Shown: piece by piece, positions 1-11,715 of the stretch
How positions within the stretch are numbered: the stretch's first letter is position 1
How the letters are laid out: each line of letters opens with the position of its first letter
Assembly (NCBI GenBank): GCA_963210315.1
Contig: OY723252.1
Location: 620,001-684,000 of the forward strand
Reading direction: 5' to 3'
DNA from: Rhynchopus euleeides
Taxonomy: Eukaryota > Euglenozoa > Diplonemea > Diplonemida > Diplonemidae
Length of the DNA: 64,000 nt
Program-made: the position numbers and the translations under genes
The notes under the pieces: model-generated
The model's database searches: none
What the model was told of the DNA's origin: nothing
Seen by the model: only the letters and a program-made list of their open reading frames with translations

Positions 1-968
1 CAGTGTGGGTGTGCGATGTGATGTGTGTGTGTGGCAGTCGCAGCGTCACAGCGGAGCCGCCCGTTTTGGGACGGAAGCTTCTTGGCGAGCGGCTTGTCAG
101 GTGCACTGCCTAAGAAAATCATCAGCCCGTTGTTCACCCGGTACATCCGTTCTTGGGGCGGAAGCTTTCGGCGAACGGCTTCTCGAGGCAGCTGAAGGTG
201 TACTTCCCGAGAAAGTCGGCACACACAAGAGGGAACTCCCCGAAGTTCCTTGTTCGGGAAGCAGCAGGTGTTGGCAGTCCCCTCGCCTGTGTGAACACAC
301 ACAACACAAGGTGGCTGTTGTTCCACAAGGGTGGGTGGTGGGCGGGTGGGGGGAAGTGGACTGCAATCCGCAGCCACGGGGCCCGGCGCACGTCTCGATC
401 TGCATGCTGCTGTGGCCAGAGATGTCGTGCTTTTGAATTCTTGACAACGTGCTGCAGCACCAGAAAGAACACCCTTGTGGGCTTTCACATTGCTCCGACA
501 CCAACAGCCACTAGCCTGTGCGAGCGCTACGATGCCCTCACACAGCACTGCAACAAGCCCGGAGACAACGGCGTCTCGCAATATTTTGTCACAATTTTTT
601 TTACACCGCCTGCCAAGAATGTGCCCGAGCATGACCTCCCGTGAACCACACACCCAACACACGCCCGCTCTGCCCACCTTTCTTTCTTCAGCTCCGGTTC
701 CTATGCGGAGATGGAGGCACCACCACCACCACCACCCACACCCGCTACACCCACATTTCAACTGCAATCCCCCTACTCATTGACCAGGGTGGGTTGCGGC
801 TTATTTTTCCCTTGGGCATCGGCCAGGCCCTTTGTTGACCAGAGGCAGGCCTGGTCAAAACCCTGTCTAGGGCACCGTGTGCTACTGAGGGGCAGTAACC
901 CACCCATCCCCCACTGGGGAAGCCTCGCCCCGTCCCCCCCCCTCCCCGCTGTTTCTCCACCCGACAAA

Positions 969-1082
969 GGGGGTCTTAGCTATGGGGTGGTCATCAGTGC
1001 ATTTTTGGTGCATTTCCTGTTGAATTATAGCTGAAAACCGGCGAAGATTGACGAAGGAGATAACGACCCAGCGAAGACCCCC
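969..1082. repeat. Short TIR element, GGGGGTCTTCGCT family, copy 1
   Basis: A ~114-bp segment begins GGGGGTCTTAGCT and ends with the near-complement AGCGAAGACCCCC. The interior is related to the copy at 17534-17644, sharing the order CAGTGCA, TTGGTGCATTTCCT, AAAAC, GACGAAG and TAACG. It is flanked by CAAA on both sides (965-968, 1083-1086), a possible 4-bp target duplication. It has no coding capacity and looks like a miniature nonautonomous DNA element. Confidence 0.5.
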
Positions 1083-2026
1083 CAAAGGCAGAGTTTGGCG
1101 TGCGGGAGACCGACGTGCAACAGCCACCCCCCCCCCCCTCCCCCCTCCCCCCCCCCAGATTGATTTATTGTACAATAAAAAGAGATCTTGTTTTTTTTAA
1201 GCATTGCGAAAGCAACGCTGGGCAGCGCGGTGCTCTGGCCTGATTTTGTGGCACAATTGGGAACAGTGGATGAGGGGATGGGGAGGGTCCTGGAGGAGGG
1301 CCCCACTCCACCTCCAACAAAACCAAAAAAAACCCGGGAGGGGGGGGGGGGGGTTCGGTTGTGCTGACGACGAAATGGAGGATTGACGGAGTGGGGGTTT
1401 GATTGTCGAGAGTGTGAAGGCAAATATTGGGGCGGGGGGAGAGGGGAGGGGGGGGGGGGGGTCACAAGAACACGTTGCGGTTGCTGCCGCTTCAACCCAA
1501 CAGGCATCGCTCCACAGCCGCCAGCGCCAGTGGCAGATGACAAGATTTGTGCGGCTGGAAGGGGTGGGGGGCAGTGGTCGCGCTAAATATTGGAAAAATC
1601 ACCCAAAATTTGGAAATCGGGAGCGAAAAAACGTACCTGAAAAAGGCGCTCGTTTTTGGGCGGGGAAACCGCGTTTCGTTGCATTTCCGAGCCTCGCCCG
1701 GATCGTAGTGGGGTCATTTTGAAAAAATGGGCTTGTTTGAAGACACTCAAATTTTCCGTCCTGGTTGTCTCTACAGCATGTGATCAGTAACAACCCGGGC
1801 TAGGGGTCAGGCACCTGCTCGGAAAGCAGGGACGGGAGTTCCCCACTCAGCTCAACTGCCAACAACGCCACCAAGTAGGCAAACATGTGCCAGCTTGAGT
1901 GCCACCCCTGATACGGCGAGGGTGTAGCCTGTTCAAGACACTGATGCCAGCACTGGACGTGGGGACCCCACGAAGCATGTTGTATGTGAAACCTCGTGCA
2001 CACGCTGTAGTGCTGCACACGCTATA

Positions 2027-2312
2027 CAGGGGGGGTCTGGGGGGCGGAGCCCCCCAGCCGCCGGAGGCCACGGTAGTGAGTATCTGTTCCTTGCGCCGTA
2101 GTGGGAGCGCGTGGGAGTTGCGGGCGTACAGATTCTGTGTGAGTTGGATGCGTCCTCCTGAGGCTACTGAGAGTGGTCTGGGTCCCATTCGCTGATGTGA
2201 ACCCAAAGGACTTGGCTACAAGACAGGCACACGCTGCAGCCTAGCGATACAGGGGGGTCTGGGGGGCGGAGCCCCCCAGCCGCCGGAGGCCACGGTAGTG
2301 AACATCTGTTCC
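2027..2312. repeat. GC-hairpin repeat, two copies
   Basis: Two copies (2027-2090 and 2251-2312) of a ~62-bp unit containing GGGGGGTCTGGGGGGCGGAG and then CCCCCCAGCCGCCGGAGGCC, followed by ACGGTAGTGA. The GGGGGGCGGAGCCCCCC core can fold into a strong hairpin. The same core occurs at seven more places (32808, 46425 inverted, three at 53227-53639, two at 59940-60168). Confidence 0.75.
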
Positions 2313-2517
2313 GAGCTGAACTCGTGTGGATCACTCCGACATCAGGTCGGAGCCCAGTGCTGCGCGGGAAGCAGTCACTCGGTAGGGAAGGCAAAAGGGG
2401 TGCTGAGAGTTTCATGCAAAGCGATGCTTGTGAAAGTTTGGGGAACGGCGAACCTCAGGGCGTGAAGAGCAGCAGCCATCAAGGCCACCCACCCCCACCA
2501 CCCACCCCCGCCCCGCG

Positions 2518-2640
2518 GGGCCCATTTTTTTCTCTCCCCGTCTCTGCCTTCTTTCGAATATTTGAGATCCGTGCGAAACGCCATGGGGTCACTTTCATTT
2601 TTTTGGTGCACTTTTTTCATACTGAATTGGGGTACCAAAA
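2518..2640 (-). repeat. Interspersed repeat shared with 45870-45985
   Basis: The reverse strand here and the forward strand at about 45870-45985 share an AAGTGACCCCAT block, a CTCAAATA-type block, GAAGGCAGAGA and an A-rich segment in the same order. The copies are diverged, with no coding potential. The family is unrecognised. Confidence 0.4.
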
Positions 2641-2682
2641 CTTTTCGAGTTGTGGACAAATCCCTGTTTGCAAATAAAAAAC

Positions 2683-2883
2683 GTACCTACCACCCCCCGT
2701 GTATATGTCACCCCCCCCAGGTGCAAAAATCGGGAGGGGGGTGACATGAACACACCTTTTAGGGGGTGACATAAACACGGGGGGCGGTAGGTTAGTGTAT
2801 GTCACCCCCCGCCAGGGCCGCCTGGGGGTGACATAAACACACCCCTTTTGGGGGGTGACATATACACGGGGGGTGGTAGGTAC
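2683..2883. mobile_element. 201-bp TIR element (MITE-like)
   Basis: A perfect 34-bp inverted repeat bounds this segment. The left arm 2683-2716 starts GTACCTACCACCCCCC; the right arm 2850-2883 ends GGGGGGTGGTAGGTAC. The interior repeats GGTGACATAAACAC-like blocks in both orientations. There is no reading frame, so it would be nonautonomous. No clear target-site duplication is seen. Confidence 0.6.
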
Positions 2884-5334
2884 CTCAAAAAATCGTCGAA
2901 AATGCCGGGAGTAGGGAGTGAAGTTAGCGCGACCACTGGTGGGGGGGGGGGGGTTTGCAGGGCATGGTGAAGGCGAACGGGGTGCGCTGTGTATAAGAGA
3001 CTGTGTGTCAGTGTGTCACACAACACAGGAGTGGGGGGGGGGGGGGGGGGGAGGGGTGAACGGGAAGAAAGTCTGAAATCGTAACTCCTTTCGCTATAAA
3101 TTTCGCCACTTCCGGGGCTTATTTCTGGCAACAAACCCCGATGGGGGGCCTTCGCTCAGAAATGCAGAGAAGTGAGAAATGGTGAACTGCCTCACAACAC
3201 TGGCTGCAAAGTGACACAGTTTGACACACAGTGGCACAGAGCGAAGGCCCCCGATATGTTCAATATGTTCACACCTGCCCGTGGCGGTGGGCCGCCAGGA
3301 GGGGAGGGACCCGGTGCGAGGCGCTTGCCAAAGACTCCGCCCCCTCTTCCCGCACCACCCGCCAAACACCCGATTCTTCACAATCAAATCGCAGGATCAC
3401 CAATCGACAACTCGCACACCAACAAGCTTCGCATGGGACCACCTGGCTTCCGGCAGGTGCACCAAACCAAACCCGAACCCCCCCTTCCACTCTCTCCCTT
3501 GAAACGCTTCGCGCGGGGACATGGTTAGCCACCTTGGAAAGCTGCACTACCTCTGTGCAGTAGGGTGTCTAGTGGATGTGCATGGAAAAAACATTCCTCC
3601 CGCCACCCTGCCTGTTGCGTGGCGTGCAATTGCCTAACAGAGAGTAACAGACACTCGCTCGATCACCTCGATCACCCTGACCCCCCCACCCGCCTCCGCC
3701 TTCCGACGTTTGTTTTTTCATTTTCAATATTTTTTTCACCTTACCGAAGGGGTGATAAGGGAGAAGTGCTCGATACCGCCCTTGCTTCATATGGGTGTGT
3801 GTAGGGGGCGCGGGAGGGAGAGGGGGGGGGGGGAAGAGGTGGTGCAGGAAAACATGGTGACGTAGAGGGGGGGGGGGCGGGAGGGGGATGTGTGTGTTTG
3901 GGAATATGCCGGTGGGAGAAAGGGGGGGGGGTTTGGGGTGGGGTGGGGGGGGGAAAGGACGGATCTGTGTACCCCCCCCCCTCCCCCCATACACACCACC
4001 ACCACCACCACCATCACCCGTCTCTCTCTTCCCCTGTTCCATTCACGAGCAGGGCTCTGCTGACATCGCGCGAGTCGAGGAGGAGGAGAGTAGGGGACAG
4101 GGCCTTTAATGGGGGGCCAAAAGTGTTGTCAGACGTGCAACCTATCAACGAGGGGGACCCTTTGCTCAGGAGTGCTCACCTGGAAGGGGGGGGGGGGACG
4201 GAAAGAGGCACTGGTGTGGGTATGAGGCTGAGAGTGAGGTGGGGTTGGATTTCTTCTGGAAAAAGGGCGGGAGGGGGGGGGAGGGAGAGAGAGGGAGACA
4301 GAGGGAGAACTTTTTTCCCCCGTTGAGCCCACACTCCTGTGTCAAAGGCTGGGGAGGGAGAGTAGCAACCTCTCCCCCCCTGTGAAGGGGCATGGAAGGT
4401 GCGATCCTTCGCAGAAGGTGCGGCTGCTTATTCACCTCCGCAGCCTTTGGCACAGGAGTGTGTCAAAGGCTGGGGAGGGAGAGTGGCAACCCCCCCCTGT
4501 GAAGGGGCATGTGGAAGGTCGCGATCCGTACTCACCTCCGCAGCCTTTTGACACAGGAGTGTGTCAAAGGCTCCCAGGAGGAAGTCGCCAGCTTTCTTAC
4601 GGCACTTCGAGAGTTCGCTGCGCTTCGCCGCTCGTCGAGCGGCGAAGAAAAAAATGCCCACCATGAGTTTCTCTCCAAACGATTTTCTTTCTTTTCGCCA
4701 TTCCTGCTGAACGGGGGCTGTGATGTGGGTGTGTCTTTTTGCAAAACACACCCACCTCAACCCCCCCCCCCCCCCACCCCCCACCCCCCCACACACACAC
4801 ACACAGCACAGCCAGAGAAGCACAAGAGAGAACGACTGACTCTGGCCTCTGCGCACCCGAGCAGCCCCACCCCGCACACACCCACACCCAAACCCACCCC
4901 TTTGCACATGCCCTCCCCACCAACACAGACAATTCCACTCCCCCTCCCCCCCACCCGCTGAGTGTATCTTCTGTCTGCGCACACATCCCTACCTACCCCA
5001 TGAATTTACCTTCGCCTTCTCCTTCCCCTTTTCTTTCCTGACCCCCCCCTCTCCCCGTGACCATGCCTCCCGGGAGACCACCCACATCACACAATTTTGT
5101 GGTGTTTGTTGGTGTAGCAGAAGCCCCCATATTTCGTACTACGTTCGTAGTCAAACCCCCCCCCCTTTTTTTCTGCTGCACCAACAAGGTTGTTCGTTTT
5201 TTTTAAAATTCTGAATCATCGCACAAAAAGAAAAACAGAATCGGATGTATAGGGGGGGAGGGGGGGGAACCCCTCACCTCTGCACCACTTGTGTATCAAT
5301 ACTGTGTCATTTTCCCAGCCAGTGTGTTGTGAGG

Positions 5335-5368
<34 letters not shown>

Positions 5369-5641
5369 GGTCGGGCCTCGCCTGTTCCCCCACCCCCCCC
5401 GCTTTTCTTTTCCTACACCGTTTTCTCCAGCGAAAGTCTCCCATAAAATACACCACACACACACACACACGCACCCCTTCCCCCCTCCCCAAGAGTACGC
5501 GTCGAAACCGGTGTCACGCCGTGTTGGGGAATCCTTCGGGAGTGCGATACTGAAGGGGAGGTGCTACTGCCCGTGCAGGGCGACACCGCCTTTACAACTT
5601 TATAACCACACACACACACACGCACCCCTTCCCCCCTCCCC

Positions 5642-8104
5642 TCACTGTGTCGGTGCACGCTGCAGTGGCCCGGACCCTGTGTGACGGCTCGACCCCCCCA
5701 TAGCTTGGGGCGATGTAGGAGGGAGCGACGCAGTGCTGTTCACAGGCACAGCCGCAGCCGGGACGGCGCCTGTCCCGGCGCTGGAAGGGCGGGATCGAGG
5801 CCGGGGCGACACGGAGGGGGGTGAGGCTGTCGAGGAGGACGACGCACCTCCTCCTGCGATCGGCGGCAGCTGCGCATTCGGGGAGTGGAAAAGATTCGCG
5901 TTGCTCGACGGGTCGAGCGAGGGCGAGCCGGTCGGGCCCGCTGGGGAGGACGCCACGACCGGTTCCGCTGCCCCGTTGTTCGCGGTGCAATGCATCAGCT
6001 GCGACGACGACAGGTTGTGCTGCACGCCCTGCACACCCTGCACCGCAGCCTCCGTGTCGTTCAGCGGCGGGGGCCCATCGCACATATCGCACGCCGCAGC
6101 CTCCGATTCGTTGAGAAACGTGCATGCCGGGCACGCCCACTGCTGCATGGGGGGGCGCACCCGCACCGTCTCCATCTCATGGATGTAGCCGATCCAATTC
6201 CTCTGCGTCGGGAAGTCCACCGTCACCAGCTCCTTCGTCCGCTCCACGGCTGTCACGACCCCGATGTCCGCCGCGCCCACCCTGCCCCAGGCAAACTTTG
6301 GCGTTTTCACGCCTGGCTTCACCCTGATGTAGGCACCGACCCTCACCCGAGGGGACGCCGAGGGGGAGGCCGAGGGGGAGCTCTCCGAGGGCGCACCTGC
6401 GGCGTCCGTCACGCCCCCTCCCCCGGCGGTGGCGGAGGAGGAGGAGGAGCTGGTTGGGGCACCTGCGGCGGACCCTCCAGCGGCAGCCTGCTCCGCGGAC
6501 TCGTCGACCACCTCGAGTTCGGACTGGTGGCCCTTCCAGTTGTGGTGGCGGGGGAAGGAAACCTGGCAGATCAGGCTGGGGTCGTGCAGCGCGGTGACGG
6601 TGCCCACATCCCCGGGCGACACGTTGCCCCACTGGAAGCGTGGGGTGGGGACTTCCGCCTTGACTCTCACCTTCATCCCGACGCGGAGCTTTGGAGGGTC
6701 AGGCATGCCCGGCCTGACGACGTTCTCCATGACGTAGACAAACGTCCCCCTCTCCAGCTTGACCTTCACCTTCCTCTCCGCGGGGAGAACCAGCGTGATC
6801 TTCCCGACCTTCCCACAGGTCGAGTCCATCGAGGATACCCAGTTGCTCCGGTCATCCTGCTGCTTCTTCGCACGCTGGAGGTCAGCCAGAACCTGAACCT
6901 CATCTCCGAGCTGCCAGGGCCGGTAGGCCACAAGGTAGTCCGGAACCTTCTCCAGCTCCGGGAGGTACCCTCTCCACGACCTCTGCTTGGGGAAGTCGAC
7001 CCGGCACGTGTTCTTCTCCCTGTCGATGTATTTTATGGTCCCGATGTCTCCCGGGCGGGTCCTGCCCCATTTATACCGCGGGGTCCCGATGACAGTCATG
7101 ACGCGGACGCGCATCCCTTCCTCGAGATCCTGGTGGGGCACGGTGCAGGGGTCGAAGGAGTGCGAGTTCCGCCCCTTCGGGGAGAGCGCGGATTTCACCC
7201 GGGATTTGAAACGCGGGTCCTCAGCGAGGCTGGCGCACAGCGTGTCGGAGAGGCCACGCTTCTCGAGGAACTGCTGCTTTGTGATGACGTTCGGATCGGC
7301 CTTCTCAAACAGGCACCACAGGCCGTTCAGCAGCGCCATCGCCTCCTCCTCCCCCGAGTCGAGCGTGCAGGCTATCGCCTTGGCGACCTGGATCTTCTGG
7401 AGGGACCCGCTGTGCTCCGTATCCCAGTGGTCGAACCATCCGGTGGGGTCCTCCGGGAGGAATGGCGGGATCTTCTGGCGGACGATTTGCATCACTGCGG
7501 GCGCGGCCTCCCTCTTCACGAACCCAGTGAGATCGGGGTCCCACGATGCCCAGTTGTGCTCCACCATCTCGAGGAGCGTGTTGATCTCGAAGGGCACGGT
7601 TGCCATCAGGCTGTCGATCAGCTCGTCTTTAGACAGCTGCCCCCCGCCGCGGTAGTCCATAAGGTTGAACCAGTCGAGGGGCTTCGCCTTGGGGTCGGGC
7701 ACCTCGCGGACTCCGTCGAAGTCGGCGCGGCAGTTGGGGCAGGCCTTCACGATGCTGTCGGTGTAGAACGTCTGAACCTTCTCGCCGTATCCCTTCCCGT
7801 CGACGCTTTTAATCCTCTGCGCGCAGTGCATATGAAAGAAATGCTTGCAAACCCGATCCGTAGATTTCGTCAGCACGCAAACAGGGCCACTTTCAGGATC
7901 GCTGAGCGCCTCGAGGCAAATTACACACTCCGCACTCCCCTCGATGATCGCGCAGCTCTTCGGGGACAGATAGTTTGTGCTGCTGGTCGGAGAAGCATTA
8001 ACCTCAGTCCGGGGTGACGCCTCGGACAGGCCTGGGCTCTGGCTGTGCGGAGAAGCTTCTCCGCTGCCCAGGTAGTTCGCATTTGGGATTTCGACGGTAG
8101 GCAT
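5642..8104 (-). CDS. RING-H2 / EF-hand-like / MIB-KEG repeat / RanBP2-finger protein, probable E3 ubiquitin ligase
   Basis: An intronless 820-aa frame. The open frame extends to 8167, but its first codon is GTG; the first ATG is at 8104. Domains in order: RING-H2 at residues 60-125 (C60, C63, C86, H88, H91, C94, C122, C125); EF-hand-like helical segments, about 143-250; four SH3-like repeats of the MIB/HERC2/KEG kind at about 327-387, 397-467, 473-533 and 586-646, with recurring PxxxWGxxxPGDIG and FPxxxxWxG motifs; a RanBP2-type zinc finger at 658-675 (C658, C661, C672, C675); and a Ser/Pro-rich tail. RING fingers recruit E2 enzymes, KEG-type repeats bind substrates and RanBP2 fingers often bind ubiquitin, so a cytosolic ubiquitin ligase is the likely role (inference). 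A pyrimidine tract ending in CAG at 8215-8213 upstream could be a trans-splice acceptor. Confidence 0.88.
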   Translation of the reverse strand: MPTVEIPNANYLGSGEASPHSQSPGLSEASPRTEVNASPTSSTNYLSPKSCAIIEGSAECVICLEALSDPESGPVCVLTKSTDRVCKHFFHMHCAQRIKSVDGKGYGEKVQTFYTDSIVKACPNCRADFDGVREVPDPKAKPLDWFNLMDYRGGGQLSKDELIDSLMATVPFEINTLLEMVEHNWASWDPDLTGFVKREAAPAVMQIVRQKIPPFLPEDPTGWFDHWDTEHSGSLQKIQVAKAIACTLDSGEEEAMALLNGLWCLFEKADPNVITKQQFLEKRGLSDTLCASLAEDPRFKSRVKSALSPKGRNSHSFDPCTVPHQDLEEGMRVRVMTVIGTPRYKWGRTRPGDIGTIKYIDREKNTCRVDFPKQRSWRGYLPELEKVPDYLVAYRPWQLGDEVQVLADLQRAKKQQDDRSNWVSSMDSTCGKVGKITLVLPAERKVKVKLERGTFVYVMENVVRPGMPDPPKLRVGMKVRVKAEVPTPRFQWGNVSPGDVGTVTALHDPSLICQVSFPRHHNWKGHQSELEVVDESAEQAAAGGSAAGAPTSSSSSSATAGGGGVTDAAGAPSESSPSASPSASPRVRVGAYIRVKPGVKTPKFAWGRVGAADIGVVTAVERTKELVTVDFPTQRNWIGYIHEMETVRVRPPMQQWACPACTFLNESEAAACDMCDGPPPLNDTEAAVQGVQGVQHNLSSSQLMHCTANNGAAEPVVASSPAGPTGSPSLDPSSNANLFHSPNAQLPPIAGGGASSSSTASPPSVSPRPRSRPSSAGTGAVPAAAVPVNSTASLPPTSPQAMGGSSRHTGSGPLQRAPTQ

Positions 8105-9623
8105 TGTGGGAAGAAAAGGGAGGTGGGTGTTTTGGGCTAAAGATGTGCCTTCCCGAAAAGAGTCCACGGGGTTGTTTTGTGCGCACGAGCGGGGGTGGGG
8201 AAAGAGAGAACCCTGAAAAAGAACGGGAGGGGATGGGGGAGGGGGGGGGGGGCTGTAATGTTGCGGAGTGTGTGTCTTTCCCCCCCCTTTTCAAAATCCC
8301 GAAAAAGAAAAAAAACTCGACAAAAAAACTATCGAGGTTGGGGGGTTGGGGTTTTGGGGGAGGGGGGGGAGGGGGGAGGGCGGGCGTGTTAGGAGGGCAG
8401 ACCTCCGTGCCGGCGCAATAATCCGCCTTACACACCACCACCACGACCCAACCCCCGCTTCAGATGTGGGGTGTCAACGCCAGGCGTGGCTGGTGACGCT
8501 GAAGGTGTGGGGGAGGGAGGGGGGTTCGATTGACCCTTTTGTCCTGTGTATTCCTGCGAAATGTGGCTTGTGTGGGGGTGGGTGGGTGAGGGTGAGGGTG
8601 AGGGTCAGTAGGGCGATGGACACACACAAGCCTCTCTTTGAGTGAACAAAAAAGCTTGCCTTCACATCGGGGGTTCCCCTCTCTACCAGGTGTGACGAAG
8701 GGAGGAGAATGGAGCAACACCTCACTGACTTTTGATGAGCTGAGAGCGTATCAGTTAATTGCTCTGTTAGGCTCGTCCACATCCCATCCATTATCAACAC
8801 TCCAAGCAATACGACGAACTGATAGCGTATCAGTTCTTGTGACAGGATACAACGCTCTTTCGTGGACTCTCTCTCGGTACGATGCGGACCCACTAATCCA
8901 ACGTAGCTAACGACGAGCTGTGCCTGTTAGCGAGATTCCCCCCCCCCATCTCCATTCATTTGTATCACTTGTATCAACACTCCGAAGCAGCTAAGAGAGG
9001 CGCGTGGGGAAGGGAGGGGGAGTGGCGTGATTGTCGAGAGTGAAGGCAAAAGGCAACTCTCCCAACACCTTCTCGCAATGGTGTTGTCCTTTATTTGTGG
9101 GCGGGGGTGGGCTGGGTGGGGGGGGGGGCGGGGGGGGAGGCGGAGTTGGGGCTGGGGCTGCATCAAAAACTTGACACACACACACACACAAACATGCACC
9201 TTGCATGCACGTCGGGATTTGTCTTTTGCTTGAGAGGGGAGCACTGCTCGGGTGGGGCGGGCGGGGCGGGGCGGGGCGTGGCGGCGAGTGATTGGCATGC
9301 ACACAGCACCCCCACCCTCACCACCCCCAGCTCAACCCCCCTTCCCCTCCCACCCACCCACCCAACCGAGGCAGCGTGGGGTAACGTCTCTCCCTCTCAG
9401 CCCGAGGGCCCGCGTCATGATGGAATGCACAACCTAGAGAACACACTCACGGGGGGATTTGATTGTCGAGAGTGAATGGAAAAGCAAGTCGCCCAGCAGA
9501 CCTAGAGAACACACTCACGGGGGGGGGGAGGGGGGAAGGGGGGAGGTCTTCGCTCTGCGCCATAATTTCCTTCGTGTCCTCCGTCATGAAGGTGATGATT
9601 CCTCACGCTCCAGTGGGGGCACG
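8105..9623. other. Intergenic, low complexity with short repeats
   Basis: No gene recognised. It contains G-runs and a block at 8905-8984 (AGCTAACGACGAG followed by TGCCTGTTAGC and CCATCTCCATTCATTTGTAT) that recurs at 17645-17722. A CCTAGAGAACACACTCACGG motif is present twice (9433, 9501). A GATTGTCGAGAGTG motif occurs at about 9030 and 9460 and again near 1401. Confidence 0.5.
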
Positions 9624-9811
9624 TGCGTTCCGGTCCGGCATTGTGTTGTTTGGTTGTTTGGGAGAGGTTGTGAGAGTTGTGGTGAAACGCACACACCTCG
9701 ACCTGTGATGAGGTGAGATGTGGCTCTGCAATTACGGCACTACGCGTGCCGTAAACTCAAATGACCTGCTTTCTCCGTGTTCCATTTCCTCCTTCATTGC
9801 ATGAGGCTACA
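9624..9811 (-). repeat. 3' 188-bp direct repeat of the YR retrotransposon
   Basis: Copy of 14698-14885 placed 171 bp downstream of the RT/RNase H stop codon. The identity of the two copies suggests recent insertion or homogenisation. It carries the ATG region of ORF1 with no open frame behind it. Confidence 0.85.
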
Positions 9812-9982
9812 AAATGGAACACTATCGACACATGTCACTCAACACGGGGGAATGGGGAGGGGAGAGGTTGTGGTGAAACGCACACACCCAACCCCCTAGG
9901 ACCCCTAGGGACTGAGGAGCTCCGCTCATCAGCTAAGATGGCCCCGTGCCGCCAGCATGGCACACAGCTCCGTCTGGTCCCT

Positions 9983-11715
9983 TTACAGATCGATGACGAC
10001 CTCGCCCCGCGCACCCCTCGTGAAGGGATCGGCCTTCTGCTCGTGGGTCGGCACCCACTCGGGCAACACCTGCAGCTGCGCCGCTGCAGCGACGTCGAAC
10101 AGCACCTGCAGGCACCTATTGGCGACGTAATTGCCAGAGTGCCCCTTCAGGATGCTCCGCACTACCGGGAGGTTGTCGACCTTCAGTCGCAGCTTGCACC
10201 GCCGGCGCCCCAGCCGGGAGGCCAACCGCACCCCCAGTGCAGCGGCCCACATCTCCTTGATGTAAATGTGTGCTGACGCTTCGCCGGCCCCGAAGGCCCC
10301 CTGCGCCACCTCGCCGGTCTCCGCAAGCGCCGCCCACGCGCGTGATGACGCGTCTGTCCACACTGTGCACTCCTCGTCGTATGGAGCCTCCCGGTCCACC
10401 CACCGGTTCTCCGCGATCGCCTGCAGACATACGCGCGCGTCCCAGACCGCACTCGGCTGCATCCTGGTGGGCTCGTCCCACGCGTTGTTGTTCGTTGATA
10501 CATGCCGCGCGATGCTGCGTATGGCCCCGATGAGGTTTGGCGAGTAGCACAGATGACGGCTTCGTGTGTACGTCCACCACACGATGGCCCCCGTCACCTT
10601 GAAGAATGCCCGGGGTGTTGCCTCCCCGGACAACACGTTCTGCACATGCACCGCCTCCAGCAGCTGCGCCACCCATTTCTCCGAGGAGCGGAACCTCTTC
10701 GTCGGCCCCCGCAGGTCGAACTCCAGCCCGAAGGCCGCAAACTGTCTCTGGGGTTGCCCCTCGGCCTCCTCGTGCAGCTCGACTCTCGCGTAGGCACACC
10801 TCTGCTTGAACTCGGTGTATCTCCTCGCCGCCTCCTCCTCGCTGCCCCCGAGGATGATGTAGTTGTCCACCCATGCGACGTTCCCCGGCCCTGCGAGAAC
10901 CCTCGAGATGCGCTGCGCTATCGATGGGCTCCACGACCACCCCATGCACAGCACCTTCAGCCACAAGTCGAGTGTGCCGCCTCTGCCATCTCCCAGGCGC
11001 ATGCCGAAGTACTTCCGGATCGGCTTCGCGAGGGGTATCTGGTAAAAAAATGATACTCCATCCGCGATCACGGCTGCATCTGCGTTCAGCACTGCGTCGA
11101 TCACGTCCCTGATGCGCGGCAGCCGCATCTCAGGGGGGCGCCTCATCGCGGCGTTCAGCTTTCGTGCATCGACCACCAGCCGGAGATCCCCTGCCTTTTT
11201 TGCCACTGTGAAAGCCGGCATCGTCATCTGGGGGTCCCCCTGCATCGGCTCCACCACCTCCCATTCGAGCAGCTTGTCCGCGTGCTGCCGCATGTGCCGC
11301 GAGGTGCCCCTCGCCATCCTGCCGCCTGTCGGCTTCGTCAGCAGGCTCTCGAAGGCGTCGAGTGACGTGATGACGTCCAGCACATCTTCAAGCTCCCCGT
11401 GGAGGTCCAGGCTGCGGACCGCGTCGAGGGCCATCCTGTTGGATGATATGGGTGCCAGCACCCCCCCCTCACGTTCGGCTTCCGGTCGCACCTGCGCTCC
11501 CTCCACCTCCACGGAGAAGTCCCCGCCGTACCCGATGTCCAGCCCAGCACTGCACGCCTCGTCCCCCTCGCCCTCGGGGTCGTATGCGTAGGCACACATC
11601 CTCAGGATACCCTCGAAGTTGCTCGGCTTGGCGAGGTGGGCGGCGCACGACGGGAACGCCCCAAGAGCCCTGGGGATGCGCCCCGCCGCTAGAGCTGGCG
11701 TGATGTAGTCGCGGT
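9983..11715 (-). CDS. Reverse transcriptase - RNase H ORF3 of the YR retrotransposon
   Basis: The open frame extends far upstream (to 13699), but recognisable RT homology begins near 11715. RT motifs: DLRLVVDARKLN, the IADGVSFFYQIPL block, CMGWSWSPSIAQ, and at about 10852-10880 a VAWVDNYIILG active-site motif. The last has WVDN where most RTs have YxDD, so the second catalytic aspartate is replaced by Asn. RNase H follows with WTDAS, the E of KEMWAA, the D of KVDNLP and the D of KADPFTRG, an intact D-E-D-D set. Expression probably needs a -1 frameshift from ORF2 or internal initiation, because no ATG opens the frame near the overlap. It makes the element cDNA. Confidence 0.85.

Larger units (their letters stand above)
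1..5641. other. Gene-poor low-complexity region
   Basis: No convincing gene is seen on either strand. The region holds long G or C runs (for example 1335-1353, 3027-3050 and the run ending near 5367), CA microsatellites (about 4790-4805, 5452-5470, 5608-5622), a CAC run near 718-735 and several small repeats listed separately. Short open frames here are rich in Pro, Gly, His and Thr and only mirror the base composition. Confidence 0.6.

Noticed and set aside
718..735. Run resembling a hexahistidine tag
   Set aside because: A CAC microsatellite in noncoding DNA with no vector sequence around it.
5885..8017. Long plus-strand open frame (710 aa) opposite the RING gene
   Set aside because: It is the antisense shadow of a GC-rich gene; composition is Arg/Gly/Val/His biased with no domain, while the minus frame has clear zinc-binding motifs.
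8105..8167. Extended N-terminus of the RING protein
   Set aside because: The upstream codon is GTG, there is no ATG before 8104, and the extra residues are compositionally plain.
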